Of a stretch of DNA of 64,000 nucleotides, positions 44,068 to 51,576 are shown one piece after another. The stretch comes from Paranoxybacillus sp035645275 (GTDB lineage Bacteria; Bacillota; Bacilli; Bacillales; Anoxybacillaceae), in NCBI GenBank assembly GCA_035645275.1, contig DASQMX010000026.1, forward strand, positions 434,001-498,000. The letters are read 5' to 3'. Each line of letters opens with the position of its first letter. Position 1 is the first letter of the stretch. Below the pieces are notes generated by a model. The model ran no database searches. It was given only the letters and a program-made list of their open reading frames with translations, and was not told the origin of the DNA. The translations under genes were made by a program, and so were the position numbers.

Positions 44068-44489
44068 TATTTATGCACCTCCGCACCTGGTTTTTGGCAA
44101 AGTTCATAAAGAACGCCACCAGTTGATTTCGGATGCATAAATGCAACAAGATTTCCTCCCGCCCCAATTTTTGGCGTTTCATGGATCATGCGAATGCCTT
44201 TTGTTTTCAATTCATTAATACGCCCTTGAATGTCGTCCACTCCTAGCGCAATATGATGAATACCTTCACCGCGCTTTTCAATGAATTTGCCAATGGCACT
44301 GTCAGGCGAAGTCGGCTCTAACAATTCGATTTTCGATTCACCAATTTTCAAAAATGCTACTTTTACGTTTTCGGACTCCACTTCTTCCATACCTAATAAC
44401 TCTAGTTGTAACGTTTCGACATAATATGGAAGCGATTCTTCAATCGATTTCACCGCAATTCCAATATGGTCAATTTTTTTGACTTCCAT
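44067..44489 (-). CDS. mce: Methylmalonyl-CoA epimerase
   Basis: 140 residues of the vicinal-oxygen-chelate family. Interconverts (2S)- and (2R)-methylmalonyl-CoA. Metal ligands are visible in DHIGIAVKS (His), GIHHIALGVDD (His) and GVLYELCQ (Glu). Coupled to mmdA by TAATG overlap; supplies the epimer used by the mutase encoded 7 kb further right. Confidence 0.95.
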   Translation of the reverse strand: MEVKKIDHIGIAVKSIEESLPYYVETLQLELLGMEEVESENVKVAFLKIGESKIELLEPTSPDSAIGKFIEKRGEGIHHIALGVDDIQGRINELKTKGIRMIHETPKIGAGGNLVAFMHPKSTGGVLYELCQKPGAEVHK

Positions 44490-44645
44490 TTACCCTATCC
44501 CCTTTGCTGCAGACTAATCATTACGTTGGAAACGGATACAGTGTAACATTATTGATTTTCGCCATTTCGACAAAAATTCCTGCAACATTTTATAAATTTT
44601 ATAAATTCCGATATTTCTTTTTACATGTTTCGTTATTTTCCCTGC

Positions 44646-44674
44646 TTGTCCCATTTCAGAAATGACGCTAAAAT
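44646..44674 (+). promoter_or_regulatory. Sigma-A promoter of the Prli42-like gene
   Basis: TTGTCC, 17 bp, TAAAAT, 35 bp before the start codon. Confidence 0.5.
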
Positions 44675-44708
44675 GAAACTGCAACATTAGATATAGGAGG
44701 GAAGAATG

Positions 44709-44804
44709 ATGCCCCGCAAAAAAACACAAAAAATCATTGTATACTTAATGCTTGCTTCGATGTTATTAACGACTGTATTGACAGGCTTAAGCATGTGGAT
44801 GTAA
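44709..44804 (+). CDS. Prli42-like stressosome-associated mini-protein
   Basis: 31-codon frame MPRKKTQKIIVYLMLASMLL... ending TGLSMWM: a short basic start and one transmembrane helix, the pattern of Prli42, which anchors the stressosome scaffold RsbR to the membrane in Listeria. AGGAGG lies 8 bp upstream; an ATG one codon earlier is also possible. Own promoter and terminator. Family assignment is from length, charge and helix pattern. Confidence 0.75.
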   Translation: MPRKKTQKIIVYLMLASMLLTTVLTGLSMWM

Positions 44805-44844
44805 TCGCATAAATGGATTGTCCAAACGCTAATCTATATAAAAA

Positions 44845-44880
44845 ATAAAAAAGGTGACTTTTGTTCGTCACCTTTTTATT
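44845..44880. terminator. Terminator shared by the Prli42-like gene and the L,D-transpeptidase gene
   Basis: AAAAAAGGTGACTTTTGTTCGTCACCTTTTT: stem AAAAAGGTGAC / GTCACCTTTTT with T-run on both strands. Confidence 0.85.
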
Positions 44881-45380
44881 ACTCCGTATTGTTTCGCCAT
44901 CTCTTCAAAAGATTGTCCGCTCCGCACGATTAATACTTTCGCTCCAAGTGGCACCTGCTCAAATAACGCTTCTACATGATGATTGTGAAGACGTACACAA
45001 CCTTGCGTAATATACCTGCCAATCGATTGCGGCTGATTCGTTCCATGAATGCCGTATGTTCGTCCGTCCGTTCCATTGGCATCAAATCCAATCCAACGGC
45101 TTCCAAGAGGGTTATTCGGTGCCCCTCCTGGAATATTTTTTTTTCGATAATAAGGTTGTTCTGCTTTAACGGTGATAGTGAACATTCCCTCTGGCGTTAA
45201 CTCCGCCGTTAATCCCGTCGCAATCGGATAAATAACTTGTATTTTTCCATCATCGATCAACGCAAGCTGATTGGTGCTTTTATTTATAATAATAAATGGG
45301 TTGCCAAAAAGCGGATTCGCTCCAAAAAACCAAAGCGGTGATGAAGTAAAAGCAAGAATCATGGCGAATAAAAGAGGCAT
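44868..45380 (-). CDS. L,D-transpeptidase (YkuD domain)
   Basis: 170 residues with an N-terminal hydrophobic export signal (MPLLFAMILAFTSSPLWFF) and a YkuD catalytic domain: ATGLTAELTPEGMFTI, YGIHGTNQP and the nucleophile motif ITQGCVRLHN (Cys about 128). A short C-terminal segment QSFEEMAKQYGV looks like half a LysM. Probably cross-links or modifies peptidoglycan, possibly spore cortex or cell wall. Confidence 0.9.
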   Translation of the reverse strand: MPLLFAMILAFTSSPLWFFGANPLFGNPFIIINKSTNQLALIDDGKIQVIYPIATGLTAELTPEGMFTITVKAEQPYYRKKNIPGGAPNNPLGSRWIGFDANGTDGRTYGIHGTNQPQSIGRYITQGCVRLHNHHVEALFEQVPLGAKVLIVRSGQSFEEMAKQYGVIKR

Positions 45381-45445
45381 CTAACCACCCTTTGCTTCTT
45401 TTTTTTATATTGTGAAGCAAAAGGATTTTTGGCATACATTGATAT

Positions 45446-46396
45446 TTATGCAGGGCTTTTAAATTGGCTTTTAATGATCAAATATTGTTCCATTTCTTTA
45501 ATGAAATGAAGCAGAGCCGCTCTTTCTTCAAATTCCTCCCGCGTTTTTGGCAGCGGCATTTCCTCAAAATTTTTTTTCATCTCTTGCAGTTGATTAATAA
45601 ATTTCATCGCTGTATTGCCCGGATGAATCGCATCGCTCAATTCATCAATAAAATCAGCGACCATGTTCCGTTGCTCTACCGTATAAGTAATCGAAGTAAC
45701 AAGTGGTAAGACACGCTCTATAATTTCAAACTGTTTCTCGCGCATACGAAAATAATGATAATACCAATCTTCATTGCGCAAAAGGTGATTTTCAACATTT
45801 CGCAACGCTAGCGTTTTTGCTTTTTGAATCATATCGGCAGTTAACATTAGTTCTTTTCCATCCCAATTGCTTTCATTCGTGCGCAAATATCTAACGATTT
45901 CTTTAAAAATAATGCGAAATAAATCTTCAATAATCCGTTGATACTCTTTTAATTGTTTCTCAACACTCGGCATGTACATATTGACAAGTAAAGCAACACC
46001 AATGCCGATAATAATTAATGATAATTCATTCATGACTAAATGAAGGGTAAACTGTTTGGCAGCATAAAAATGAAGAAGAATGACAGAGCTCGTGGAGATT
46101 CCTTCCGTCGCTTTTAGCATCACCGTTGTCGGAATAAAAACAAGCAATAATAAAGCAATCGAAATAGGATAATAGCCGATTCCCTCAAAAAAGACAAAGG
46201 CAAATACCATTGCCGTAATGCATGCTAAAAAGCGCGCCCAAGCGGTTCGCAACGATTTCTTTTTCGTCACTTGAATGCATAAGAGGGTAATAATGCCGGC
46301 GGACACGAAGTTATGAAGCCCGACATATTGTGCAAGGCTAATCGAAAGTGCCGTACCAATAGCTGTCTTTGCAGTCCGATATCCGATTTTAAACAT
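45446..46396 (-). CDS. yqjA: YqjA-like aromatic acid exporter-family membrane protein
   Basis: 316 residues. Four to five N-terminal membrane segments (to about residue 145) of the FUSC/DUF939 type, then a helical cytoplasmic domain (EKQLKEYQRIIEDLFRIIF onward) ending in a charged coiled region. Function unproven in bacilli; the family includes PET/aromatic-acid efflux proteins. Adjacent to artPQR as in B. subtilis. Confidence 0.85.
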   Translation of the reverse strand: MFKIGYRTAKTAIGTALSISLAQYVGLHNFVSAGIITLLCIQVTKKKSLRTAWARFLACITAMVFAFVFFEGIGYYPISIALLLLVFIPTTVMLKATEGISTSSVILLHFYAAKQFTLHLVMNELSLIIIGIGVALLVNMYMPSVEKQLKEYQRIIEDLFRIIFKEIVRYLRTNESNWDGKELMLTADMIQKAKTLALRNVENHLLRNEDWYYHYFRMREKQFEIIERVLPLVTSITYTVEQRNMVADFIDELSDAIHPGNTAMKFINQLQEMKKNFEEMPLPKTREEFEERAALLHFIKEMEQYLIIKSQFKSPA

Positions 46397-46416
46397 CGCT
46401 CAATCCCCTATCTTAA

Positions 46417-46451
46417 AATAAAAAAGATGATCTGGTTAGACCATCTTTTTA
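46417..46451 (-). terminator. Terminator of the art operon
   Basis: AAAAAAGATGATCTGGTTAGACCATCTTTTT hairpin. The MITE-like copy now separates it from the artR stop. Confidence 0.7.
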
Positions 46452-46467
46452 TTATAGCATATAGCAC

Positions 46468-46547
46468 CATGAGTGTTGATTATCCATTATTTACAACTAT
46501 TTTTGATTCACGCTTTTCTGCCGTGATACCCGAACACAACACACCTG
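46468..46547 (+). mobile_element. MITE-like element, internally deleted copy
   Basis: 80 bp. The first 68 bp match 49107-49179 apart from two base changes and a 5-bp indel; it then jumps from CCCGAAC straight to ACAACACACCTG, the right end. Terminal repeats CATGAGTGTTGATTA at left and a trimmed inverse at right; TATAGCA flanks both sides (46460-46466, 46549-46555). It touches the artR stop codon. Confidence 0.75.
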
Positions 46548-47270
46548 TTATAGCATCTTTTCGAGAAATTCTTGCGCCCGTTTGCTTTTCGGCGCAACAA
46601 AAAATTCGCTTGGCGGTGCATCTTCAACAAGCAATCCACCGTCTAAAAACAACACACGGTCAGCAACCTCACGGGCAAATCCCATTTCGTGCGTGACAAT
46701 GGCCATTGTCATTCCCGTATGAGCCAGCGATTTCATTACTTCTAATACTTCTTTTACCATTTCTGGGTCTAATGCTGATGTCGGCTCATCAAATAACATC
46801 ACCTCTGGAGACATGGCTAGCGCACGCGCAATCGCGACACGTTGTTTTTGTCCACCAGATAAACGATTCGGATATTCGTTCGCTTTTTCCGACAACCCAA
46901 CTTTTGTAAGTAATTCCATCGCCTTTGCTTCTGCTTCCGCTTTCGCCATTCCTTTTACCTTCATCGGTGCGTAAGTTAAATTTTCCAAAACGGTCATATG
47001 CGGGAATAAATGAAAGTGCTGAAAGACCATGCCGACATGCTGGCGCACTTTCATAATATTCGTCTTTGGATTGGTAATCTCTTGATCGCCAATCCAAACT
47101 TTTCCGCTTGTTGGCTCTTCTAACAAATTAAGACAGCGTAAAAACGTTGATTTTCCTGACCCTGATGGGCCGATAATCGCGACAACTTCTCCTTGTTTGA
47201 TCGTTGTCGTAATTCCTTTTAATACTTCAAGTTTTCCGAATGATTTACGAAGATTTTCTACTTTAATCAC
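46548..47270 (-). CDS. artR: Amino-acid (arginine) ABC transporter ATPase
   Basis: 240 residues: Walker A GPSGSGKST, Q-loop GMVFQHFHLF, signature LSGGQKQRVAIARAL, Walker B VMLFDEPTSALDP and H-loop IVTHEMGFA. Polar amino-acid uptake type. The last gene of artP-artQ-artR, overlapping artQ by 8 bp. Arginine specificity follows from B. subtilis ArtPQR synteny and the ARG-box candidate upstream. Confidence 0.92.
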   Translation of the reverse strand: MIKVENLRKSFGKLEVLKGITTTIKQGEVVAIIGPSGSGKSTFLRCLNLLEEPTSGKVWIGDQEITNPKTNIMKVRQHVGMVFQHFHLFPHMTVLENLTYAPMKVKGMAKAEAEAKAMELLTKVGLSEKANEYPNRLSGGQKQRVAIARALAMSPEVMLFDEPTSALDPEMVKEVLEVMKSLAHTGMTMAIVTHEMGFAREVADRVLFLDGGLLVEDAPPSEFFVAPKSKRAQEFLEKML

Positions 47271-47934
47271 TTTTTCTCATTCTCCCTTCAACCGCTTTAC
47301 CGAGCAGCGTTAGGATCATTACTAATATATAATAAATAAGCCCTGCGATAAGTAACGGTTCAAAAAAAGCATATTTATCGCCGCCGACAATGTAGGCGCG
47401 GCGCATAATATCCATCGCACCGATGACGGTAACGACTGCCGATTCTTTCGTTAATGTAATAAATTCATTCATTAACGCAGGTAAAATATTTTTAAGCGCC
47501 TGAGGAAGAATAATATCACGCATCATTGGTTTATATGGAACACCTAATGCCATTGCCGCTTCTCTCTGCCCTTTGTCAACCGCCAAAATTCCGGCACGAA
47601 TAATCTCAGAAATGTAAGCCGCAGAGTTTAAACCAAAAGCAATAACAGCAGCTGGAAACGCTTCTATTTCAAATCCGATTATTTGCGGCAATCCAAAATA
47701 GATAATCATAAGTTGCAACACGAGCGGCGTACCACGAAATACCGATGTATATGCATCGGCAAACCATGTTAATACTTTGATTCTACCGATCTTAAATAAT
47801 GCTAAAATAATGCCGAGTACAAACCCTAACAATGCTGCGAGCGCTACAATTTTTAACGTCACCAATACCCCTTCTAAAATAAACGGGATTGATGGCACAA
47901 ATTGTGAGAAATTTAAATTCACGCCAACACCCAT
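47263..47934 (-). CDS. artQ: Amino-acid (arginine) ABC transporter permease
   Basis: 223 residues, HisM/ArtQ family, five membrane segments, with the ATPase-contacting EAA loop QREAAMALGVPYKPMMRDIILPQALK. Separated from artP by 108 bp that contain a dispersed palindrome, probably giving less permease than binding protein. Confidence 0.92.
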   Translation of the reverse strand: MGVGVNLNFSQFVPSIPFILEGVLVTLKIVALAALLGFVLGIILALFKIGRIKVLTWFADAYTSVFRGTPLVLQLMIIYFGLPQIIGFEIEAFPAAVIAFGLNSAAYISEIIRAGILAVDKGQREAAMALGVPYKPMMRDIILPQALKNILPALMNEFITLTKESAVVTVIGAMDIMRRAYIVGGDKYAFFEPLLIAGLIYYILVMILTLLGKAVEGRMRKSD

Positions 47935-47956
47935 CCTTCCTCATGAATAGTGAAAA

Positions 47957-48032
47957 ATGGGGCTGACCTATAAGTATCTGACCTCACATGTATTCGTTGT
48001 GGGACCTGACACTTTGCTTTTAGGTCAGCCTC
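47957..48032. repeat. Long GGTCTGACC-family palindrome between artP and artQ
   Basis: GGGGCTGACCTA / TAGGTCAGCCTC outer arms and AGTATCTGACCTC inner segment. Aligns with the reverse complement of 39607-39699. As an RNA it would form a stable hairpin and could attenuate transcription or protect the artP message. Confidence 0.75.
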
Positions 48033-48042
48033 GTAACGATCA

Positions 48043-48837
48043 TTATTGTTGGTCAAACCATTTTTTAATCAGCTTCTCCACTTCACCGTTTTTCATTTTT
48101 TCTTGCAAGACGTTGTTAAACTCGTCTCTTAACTTGCTTCCTTTCGGGAACGCGATCGCTGAACCAGCTTCCTCTTCATTAGTTGGAATGGTATGACCGT
48201 CTAACTTGCCGTTGCTGTTTTTAATATATCCTTTTGCAACTGTATCTTCGATAATCGCCGCATCAAAACGACCTGCGTTAATTTCTTGAACAAGTTCCGG
48301 AATGCGGTTGCGGCTTTCAATTTTCATCTCAATTGTTTTTGCTAGTTCTTTTGCTTCTCCTTCTTGAATAGAGCCTGTTTGTACACCAACTGTTTTACCT
48401 TTTAAATCCTCTACCGTTTTAATGCCGCTTCCTTTTTTTGTTACAATCATATTTTTCGCCACATAATACACATCAGAGAAATCAACGTTTTTCTTGCGAT
48501 CTTCGGTTGGGGTCATTCCTGCTAAGACGAAATCTACCTTTCCTGCTTGAAGCGCTGGAATTAACCCGGAAAAGTCCATATCAACAACCTCAATTTCGTA
48601 TCCTAATTCTTCTGCAATCATTTTTGCTAAGTCGATATCAAAGCCAATAACTTCGTCACCTTTTGCTGTATCTATGTACTCAAAAGGAGCATAGTCAGCG
48701 GAAGTACCCATTTTTAACACTTTCTTTTCTTCTCCGCCGCTCTGCTTTTCCGCTGACTTTTCGGAAGTGCCGCAAGCAGAAAGTAAGCCAATTAATAGAA
48801 TGCTAGATAATAATAATGACAACCACTTTTTCATCAC
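48043..48837 (-). CDS. artP: Arginine-type ABC transporter substrate-binding lipoprotein
   Basis: 264 residues. Lipoprotein signal with lipobox GLLSAC (Cys 22), then a family 3 binding domain: GTSADYAPFEYID, VIGFDIDLAKMIAEELG, DFVLAGMTPTEDRKKNVDFSD. First gene of artPQR; exported and lipid-anchored to the outer face of the membrane. The ATG has GGAGGG nearby. Confidence 0.93.
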   Translation of the reverse strand: MMKKWLSLLLSSILLIGLLSACGTSEKSAEKQSGGEEKKVLKMGTSADYAPFEYIDTAKGDEVIGFDIDLAKMIAEELGYEIEVVDMDFSGLIPALQAGKVDFVLAGMTPTEDRKKNVDFSDVYYVAKNMIVTKKGSGIKTVEDLKGKTVGVQTGSIQEGEAKELAKTIEMKIESRNRIPELVQEINAGRFDAAIIEDTVAKGYIKNSNGKLDGHTIPTNEEEAGSAIAFPKGSKLRDEFNNVLQEKMKNGEVEKLIKKWFDQQ

Positions 48838-48922
48838 TTATCCTCCCTCTATTTTCTTAAAATTTAAAATAATTTTAATAATATTATGAAATAGGTTTTT
48901 ATCGATTTCAATCATTATTTTT

Positions 48923-48940
48923 GATGAATATATATTCTAT
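48923..48940 (-). promoter_or_regulatory. Candidate ARG box (AhrC/ArgR operator) of artPQR
   Basis: GATGAATATATATTCTAT fits the ARG-box pattern TGAATWWWWATTCA except at the last base. It lies 8 bp downstream of the -10, over the predicted start site, as expected for repression. Confidence 0.5.
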
Positions 48941-48947
48941 GTTTTGT

Positions 48948-48977
48948 ATATTAACACGCTGATTTATAAATATGCAA
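48948..48977 (-). promoter_or_regulatory. Candidate sigma-A promoter of artPQR
   Basis: Minus strand TTGCAT, 18-bp spacer, TAATAT, about 110 bp before the artP start. Confidence 0.45.
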
Positions 48978-49106
48978 CGTTTTTTTTAATTATAAAATTT
49001 ATTTTTTTATTTTCTAAGAATAGTAACTCACTGTTTCGAACAATAACAATACTGATTTCTCAATGTTTTTTACTAGTTTCGTATGATTATAAGCGAAAGG
49101 TTAGCA

Positions 49107-49346
49107 CATGATTGTTGATTATCCATTATTTATAACTATTTTCTCGGTGATTCACGCTTTTCTGCCGTGATACCCGAACGAGAACGCCAGCGGACAAATC
49201 CATTTGTCCGCAAAGCGTTCTCCGTTCGGGTTAGGCATGCGGGTGCATGCCCAGTCAGCTAAGCGTTTCGCTTAGCTGACTTCGGCAGAAAAGCTATTTA
49301 ATTAAACCTGCTTTATTTGGAGTTTATTAGTTAATCAACACACCTG
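49107..49346 (+). mobile_element. MITE-like element with internal cloverleaf fold
   Basis: 240 bp without a coding frame. Ends CATGATTGTTGATTA and (inverted) CAGGTGTGTTGATTA; GGTTAGCA flanks it at 49099-49106 and 49349-49356. Inside, GCTTTTCTGCCG (49156-49167) pairs with CGGCAGAAAAGC (49283-49294) and encloses three hairpins of about 25, 7 and 13 bp: 49173-49230, 49234-49251 and 49253-49281. A deleted copy lies at 46468-46547, which shows that the unit is repeated. Confidence 0.8.
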
Positions 49347-49391
49347 AGGGTTAGCATCGCTCATCCCGTTTAACCATTTATGAAATAAAAA

Positions 49392-49422
49392 ATAAAGAAG
49401 CCAAAAAAATTGGCTTCTTTAT
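49392..49422 (-). terminator. Terminator of the bacilliredoxin gene
   Basis: AAAGAAGCCAA / TTGGCTTCTTT stem with A-rich loop, overlapping the stop codon. Confidence 0.85.
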
Positions 49423-49856
49423 ACTTCATCACAATATTTTTCAAACGCTGCCTGTAATTTTTGAATGACCTCAATCGGCTCATGTCCTTCAATTTGATGG
49501 CGCTCAATCATTGTGCAAATTTTGCCGTCTTTTAACAACGCAAATGACGGAGAAGACGGCGGATATCCTTCAAAATATTCTCTTGCTCTTGCCGTTGCTT
49601 CTTTGTCTTGTCCCGCAAAAACAGTAACAAGATAGTCAGGGCGTTTATCGTAATGAATCGCGTGAGCCGCTGCTGGACGAGCAATGCCGCCGGCACAGCC
49701 GCATACAGAGTTCACCATCACAAGCGTTGTCCCTTTGCGCGTTAATGCCTTATCCACTTCTTCTGGGGTGCGCAATTCTTCATAGCCCGCTTCAACCATT
49801 TCTTTGCGCGCCTGCTCAACGACATCATTCATAAAAAATTGAAAGTTAAATTGCAT
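49419..49856 (-). CDS. brxB: Bacilliredoxin BrxB-type (YqiW-like)
   Basis: 145 residues from MQFNFQFFMND (AAGGAG 8 bp upstream). Thioredoxin-like protein with the CGC redox site NSVCGCAGGIARPA. Removes bacillithiol from protein mixed disulfides after oxidative stress. Same position as yqiW beside artPQR in B. subtilis. Confidence 0.92.
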   Translation of the reverse strand: MQFNFQFFMNDVVEQARKEMVEAGYEELRTPEEVDKALTRKGTTLVMVNSVCGCAGGIARPAAAHAIHYDKRPDYLVTVFAGQDKEATARAREYFEGYPPSSPSFALLKDGKICTMIERHQIEGHEPIEVIQKLQAAFEKYCDEV

Positions 49857-50089
49857 ATGATTCGCTCCTTCTTTCTTTTTTTTCATCATACCAATAAGAT
49901 GGGCAATGTTTCAATCAATATGACAGATTTGTACTATGTGAAAAGGGTTTAACTAATTGCACAGAATTAATTATTTTGTAGTGTACTTTCACACTTTTCG
50001 TGAACTATTTAACGATACCCGTAGAATAAAAAACATACATGAATGAACATGATATGAATGTAAATTATTTTTTTGAAGGAGTGTCAAAC

Positions 50090-50158
50090 ATGGCTAATAT
50101 GAAAGTAAAGGTGAATGCTGTTTGGGAATGGGGGAGTAAAAGGGAATGGAACGCTTAA
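50090..50158 (+). CDS. Candidate 22-codon peptide (MANMKVKVNAVW...)
   Basis: ATG with GAAGGAG 8 bp upstream. The peptide is Trp-rich and basic, ending WEWGSKREWNA. Its last 13 bp overlap the start of the next small frame. Not recognised; could be a leader peptide. Confidence 0.35.
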   Translation: MANMKVKVNAVWEWGSKREWNA

Positions 50159-50277
50159 AACAGAGCATGATTGAATCCATAAAGGGTATTATTGAAAAAA
50201 TCAACCAAATGATCGTAGCGTTAGTTGAATTTGATTATGAAAAGGCTTATGAAGAAATGAACAAAAAAAATAATTAA
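50146..50277 (+). CDS. Candidate 43-codon amphipathic peptide
   Basis: Starts MERLKQSMIESIKGIIEKIN and ends EEMNKKNN: an amphipathic helix (hydrophobic face of I, V, L, M) without a clear membrane-spanning segment. GGGGGAG is 9 bp upstream. It overlaps the preceding 22-codon frame, suggesting coupling. No recognised family. Confidence 0.4.
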   Translation: MERLKQSMIESIKGIIEKINQMIVALVEFDYEKAYEEMNKKNN

Positions 50278-50487
50278 GTTAACTCAATTGAGAATATAAA
50301 AAGAAGAAACATCTTCCTATAAAAGAAATAATCAATAATTTCAGTTTTAGTTATAATGAATATCTCTGGCTTTCAAGTAATTTTATTCCTTAGATGAATT
50401 ATGTAAACCGAAAACGAATAGGTTATACAATCATCTTTTTTATTTATCTTCTTGTTTGATTATGAAGGAAGTTTGCTACATCTATTG

Positions 50488-50519
50488 TGAAAAGATAGGC
50501 TTACCGCCTATCTTTTCTG
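50488..50519 (-). terminator. Terminator of the secreted-protein gene
   Basis: GAAAAGATAGGC / GCCTATCTTTTC perfect stem with a short loop, directly after the stop codon. Confidence 0.85.
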
Positions 50520-50530
50520 TGTTCAGTATA

Positions 50531-51076
50531 TTAGTACGATTTGATTTTTGCTTCTAATTGTCTGAGCGTTAACTGATTTAACTCTGGAAAACCTTCTTCT
50601 TCCAAGGAAATTGTTTTTCCTTCGTAAACAGGGTAGACTCCTTGCCATCCCCCGACAATGGTATAAAATTCTGTTCCTGGAACAGGTTTTAGAAAGCAAA
50701 CATATCGACCCTCAGCCATCGGTCCTGGATAAACTTTGTTGATAGGATTTAAAGGAGCAGGAAGGGGTTCAATACCGGTTGATAACACGTTGATGATTTT
50801 ACCACCGGTTCCCTTTAAATATTTGTCGACATGAAAGCTTTGTACAAAATTGACGAGCTGCCCAGCTTGTACAGATTTGTCTAACGGCTGTTTCTGATGT
50901 GAAGTATCGAACCAACCATAAGCAATTAATGTTGAGCCACTTACTAAACCCTTTATGTTTGCGGCACGCTTAATATTTACTACTTGTTTCGGAATCGCAT
51001 TATTATGCGCCTCAACAGGTAAATGAAACGTAAATAGCAAACATATACAGATTAAAAACTTAGACCATATTTTCAT
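50531..51076 (-). CDS. Secreted protein of unknown function
   Basis: 181 residues. Signal peptide MKIWSKFLICICLLFTFHLPVEA, cleavage likely after VEA. The mature part is strand-rich, with GSTLIAYGWFDTS, VDKYLKGTGGKIINVLSTG and GRYVCFLKPVPGTEFYTIVGGWQGVYPV. No family recognised. Probably extracellular or wall-associated. Confidence 0.75.
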   Translation of the reverse strand: MKIWSKFLICICLLFTFHLPVEAHNNAIPKQVVNIKRAANIKGLVSGSTLIAYGWFDTSHQKQPLDKSVQAGQLVNFVQSFHVDKYLKGTGGKIINVLSTGIEPLPAPLNPINKVYPGPMAEGRYVCFLKPVPGTEFYTIVGGWQGVYPVYEGKTISLEEEGFPELNQLTLRQLEAKIKSY

Positions 51077-51369
51077 TCAATCACCTCATAATATATCTTT
51101 GTTGAGCGTTACTATTGTTTAACAATCTTTCTTTTTTTATGTGACCGTTTTATACATATTTCCTTTTCCCTCATCAGCAAAGTAGTTTTTTCCTTTTTAC
51201 ACCTGTAAGGAAAAATAAATTTATACAGTTTAATAGGAGTCATCTGATAAAACTCCCTAATCTATTTGGTCTTCGCGCCGATGGCTTAGCGTAGGATTTT
51301 TTTATGGTGGCGGTACCCCAAATAAAGCTCTTCAACAATAATCGGGAGCGGTGGGATAAGCACCTATTT
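51077..51369. other. Gene-free stretch upstream of the secreted-protein gene
   Basis: About 290 bp with no supportable frame. It contains the promoter region of the secreted-protein gene and, at the left of the hairpin repeat, a GC-richer segment (51270-51360) that differs in composition from its AT-rich surroundings and may be a decayed insertion. Confidence 0.35.
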
Positions 51370-51430
51370 ATGAACCTCTCCCATCTACACTTCGCTTAGA
51401 GGCGGGAGACTTCTCGGTGAACATGTTAAA
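51370..51430 (+). repeat. 62-bp hairpin repeat, copy 3
   Basis: ATGAACCTCTCCCATCTACAC...GGTGAACATGTTAAA; the stem has CTCCCATCT / AGGCGGGAG, with one A-C mismatch and one wobble pair compared with copy 1. Confidence 0.75.
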
Positions 51431-51466
51431 CACTAACCCCCAGGTAATTATGACCTGGGGGTTAGT
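51430..51466. terminator. Strong hairpin downstream of meaB
   Basis: CACTAACCCCCAGGT / ACCTGGGGGTTAGTG perfect 15-bp stem with AATTATG loop. About 110 bp after the meaB stop. Confidence 0.7.
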
Positions 51467-51576
51467 GTGTTTTAGGCTCTAAAATTAAATAACTTTATTC
51501 TCTTTCTACACATATTAAAACATGACTAATATGTACTTACCTTTATTTTTTGAGGATTTTTAACGTCTTGATAAAT

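Noticed and set aside
44514..44729. 71-codon minus-strand frame opposite the Prli42-like gene
   Set aside because: Starts inside the Prli42-like gene and runs back across its promoter; no ribosome site.
49156..49294. The cloverleaf as a tRNA or tRNA-like gene
   Set aside because: Arm lengths (12, about 25, 7, 13 bp) do not match a tRNA; there is no T-loop, no anticodon loop of 7 and no CCA end. The surrounding terminal and direct repeats point to a mobile unit.
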